Of a stretch of 64,000 nucleotides of DNA, positions 62,652-64,000 are shown piece by piece. The notes beneath the pieces were generated by a model. The model searched no databases. It saw only the letters and a program-made list of their open reading frames with translations, and was not told the DNA's origin. The stretch's first letter is position 1, and every line of letters begins with the position of its first letter. The translations under genes were made by a program, and so were the position numbers. The stretch covers positions 1 through 64,000 of the forward strand of contig NZ_PJRS01000040.1 in the NCBI RefSeq assembly GCF_002858925.1, read 5' to 3'. The stretch comes from Caulobacter zeae. Lineage in GTDB: Bacteria > Pseudomonadota > Alphaproteobacteria > Caulobacterales > Caulobacteraceae.

Positions 62652-62813
62652 GTTAATACGCATTAACACATTGGAACCAAATCCTCTGTACATACCTTGG
62701 TAACTGTGTCTGTTAACCTGTCCACAGGAACGCTAAATCTAGCGTTTACCGTCGCGTTTACACGCTAGGAATCGGTGACTAGCGTGGGTCCCCAGGTGCG
62801 GGGAGAGCGATTC
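62652..62813 (+). promoter_or_regulatory. podJ promoter region with clustered motifs
   Basis: From left: GTTAAT-N4-ATTAAC (62652-62667, spaced TTAA half-sites, CtrA-like but N6 not N7); CTGTCCACA (62718-62726, 7 of 9 to the DnaA box); AACGCTA-N4-TAGCGTT (62729-62746); GCGTTTAC twice 12 bp apart (62742, 62754); ACGCTAG-N10-CTAGCGT (62762-62785); and GANTC sites at 62769-62773 and 62809-62813. podJ is cell-cycle controlled in Caulobacter through GcrA/CcrM, DnaA and CtrA. The TAGCGT repeats have no known reader that I recognise. Confidence 0.65.
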
Positions 62814-62815
62814 GC

Positions 62816-64000
62816 ATGACTGCTGCAGCGCCATGGAGCGTAAAGGGAATTGACCCGAAGGCACGGGAGGTCGCCAAGGACCTCGCCCGTCGCTCGGGCA
62901 TGACCCTTGGCGAGTGGTTGAACCGGATGATCATCGAGGGTGATTCAGCCGGTTTCGACGCGCCTCCCGCCGATCCCGTTAACGATACTGGTCGTTCGAA
63001 CGGCCGCTCTGTTTACCTTGAAGCCGATCGCGCCGAGGCGCCGCCGCGCATCGAGGCGCCTGAGCATCCCGCCGACGAGGTGGGCCGCATGGCGTCGGCG
63101 CTTGACCGCCTGACCCAGCGCATCGAGGTCGCCGAGGCCCGCTCGGCCCAGGCCATCACCGGCATCGACCAGTCCGTGCGCGGCGCGTTGCAGCGCCTGT
63201 CGCATTCCGAACGCGAGCAGATCGCCGTCGCCGCCCGCTTCGAGGGCCTGGCCGACGAGATCAAGACCGAGCAGGGCCGCAACGCCGAGCGCCTGCGCCG
63301 CATCGAGAACGAAGCCGCCGGCCCGCGCTCGGCCGAGGCCCTGCGCGCGCTGGAAAGCGCCGTCGGCCGCGTGGCCAACCACCTGTACGAAGGCGAAGGC
63401 CGCACCCGCGAGACCCTGGCGGCCCTGGAAGCCAAGGTCGCCGCCCAAGCCGCCGCGCCCGCCGCCGGCCTCGTCGACGAGGTCGTCGCCCGCCTGCAGG
63501 AACGCCTGGAAGCCGCCGAGGCCCGCACCGCCGATGCGTTGCAGCAACTGGGTGGTTCGTTCCAGGCGCTGGACACCCGCTTGTCGGCCGTCGAGGGCGA
63601 GGGCGGCAGCGCCCAGAAGCGCCTCGAGGAACTGGCTGGCGGCCTTACCGCCCGCATGGAGGCCGCGCGCGCCGAGATGGCCGCCAAGCTGCGCGAGACG
63701 GCCGACGGCCGCTTCGACCGCATGGAGCGCAAGCTGGGCGAGATGACCGCCCACATCCAGGCCGCCGAAGCCCGCTCGGCCCAGGCGATCGAGCGCATGG
63801 GCCGCGAGGTCGTCGGCCTGGCCGACGCCTTCAACCGCCGCATTCAGACCTCCGAAGCCCGCCAGGCCAACGCCATCGAGCAGGTCGGCGGCGAGGTGGC
63901 CCGCATCGCTTCGAGCGTCGAGCACAAGCTGAACCGCGCCGACAGCGTCCAGGCCCAGGCCCTCGAGAAGCTGGGCGTCGAGATCGCGCGCATCACCGAG
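62816..64000 (+). CDS. podJ: Polar organelle development protein PodJ, N-terminal part
   Basis: 395 codons from ATG 62816; continues beyond the window. The opening residues PWSVKGIDPKAREVAKDLAR, RSGMTLGEWLNRMIIEGD are the characteristic PodJ N-terminus. After a short acidic linker, a long coiled-coil begins (from about 95), with repeated EARSAQAI, EARTADAL and SEARQANAI segments. PodJ scaffolds the new pole, recruiting PleC, and is needed for pilus, holdfast and flagellar ejection. The later domains (transmembrane helix, periplasmic part) lie beyond the window. Confidence 0.93.
   Translation, partial: MTAAAPWSVKGIDPKAREVAKDLARRSGMTLGEWLNRMIIEGDSAGFDAPPADPVNDTGRSNGRSVYLEADRAEAPPRIEAPEHPADEVGRMASALDRLTQRIEVAEARSAQAITGIDQSVRGALQRLSHSEREQIAVAARFEGLADEIKTEQGRNAERLRRIENEAAGPRSAEALRALESAVGRVANHLYEGEGRTRETLAALEAKVAAQAAAPAAGLVDEVVARLQERLEAAEARTADALQQLGGSFQALDTRLSAVEGEGGSAQKRLEELAGGLTARMEAARAEMAAKLRETADGRFDRMERKLGEMTAHIQAAEARSAQAIERMGREVVGLADAFNRRIQTSEARQANAIEQVGGEVARIASSVEHKLNRADSVQAQALEKLGVEIARITE

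Overview
The window is high-GC alphaproteobacterial DNA and almost certainly comes from a Caulobacter species or close relative. The right edge carries the start of podJ, the polar organiser typical of Caulobacter. There are several large TonB-dependent receptors of the Caulobacter/Xanthomonas type, an Entner-Doudoroff sugar operon, CcrM (GANTC) sites next to the podJ start, and a tRNA-His without an encoded G-1. I see no prophage, insertion sequence, CRISPR array or rRNA gene. Gene calls rest on protein motifs read by eye, and I ran no database search.

Region 1 (1-9.6 kb): 3' end of a propionyl-CoA carboxylase alpha subunit, two DUF805 membrane proteins, lipB, an orphan FliN/SpoA protein, tRNA-Leu(GAG), mgtE, a membrane-anchored GH24 lysozyme and isovaleryl-CoA dehydrogenase. 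It ends with an ArsR-controlled operon (ArsR, SRPBCC protein, small membrane protein, two DUF1801 proteins) preceded by two near-identical palindromic operators. Region 2 (9.6-20.2 kb): a minus-strand TonB receptor, a gene-poor stretch with two tiny minus-strand genes, tam, a cNMP-binding/patatin lipase, then the leucine-catabolism genes mccB and liuC. Region 3 (20.2-31.4 kb): hscC with an overlapping J-like membrane protein, hisD-UPF0262-LMW phosphatase, infA-maf-RNase E/G-yacG, tRNA-Phe, exbB-exbD-tonB and tRNA-His.

Region 4 (31.7-39.3 kb): an EmrAB-TolC-like efflux operon divergent from a TetR regulator, a transglutaminase-like protein, a 50-residue protein and an acetyltransferase. Region 5 (39.5-55.4 kb) is the most coherent part: zwf-pgl-edd-glk, a LacI-family regulator, a TonB receptor with a tryptophan-halogenase-like flavoprotein, and a periplasmic GH3 glycosidase followed by pyk. 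Five palindromes of the form TGACARCGYTGTCA lie upstream of four of these units. They suggest one sugar-responsive regulon running from outer-membrane uptake and glycoside cleavage to Entner-Doudoroff catabolism and pyruvate.

Region 6 (55.5-64 kb): a Crp/Fnr regulator, a PPOX-family protein, a small SHOCT membrane protein, a minus-strand operon of two acyl-CoA dehydrogenases around a DsbA-fold isomerase, an MprF-like protein with a shortened membrane part, and podJ with a repeat-rich promoter.

Many intergenic gaps hold palindromic repeats of at least five families. One is a perfect 30-bp inverted repeat 75 bp apart (9471-9605). Several small genes (20 to 59 codons) lie in gaps that would otherwise look empty.
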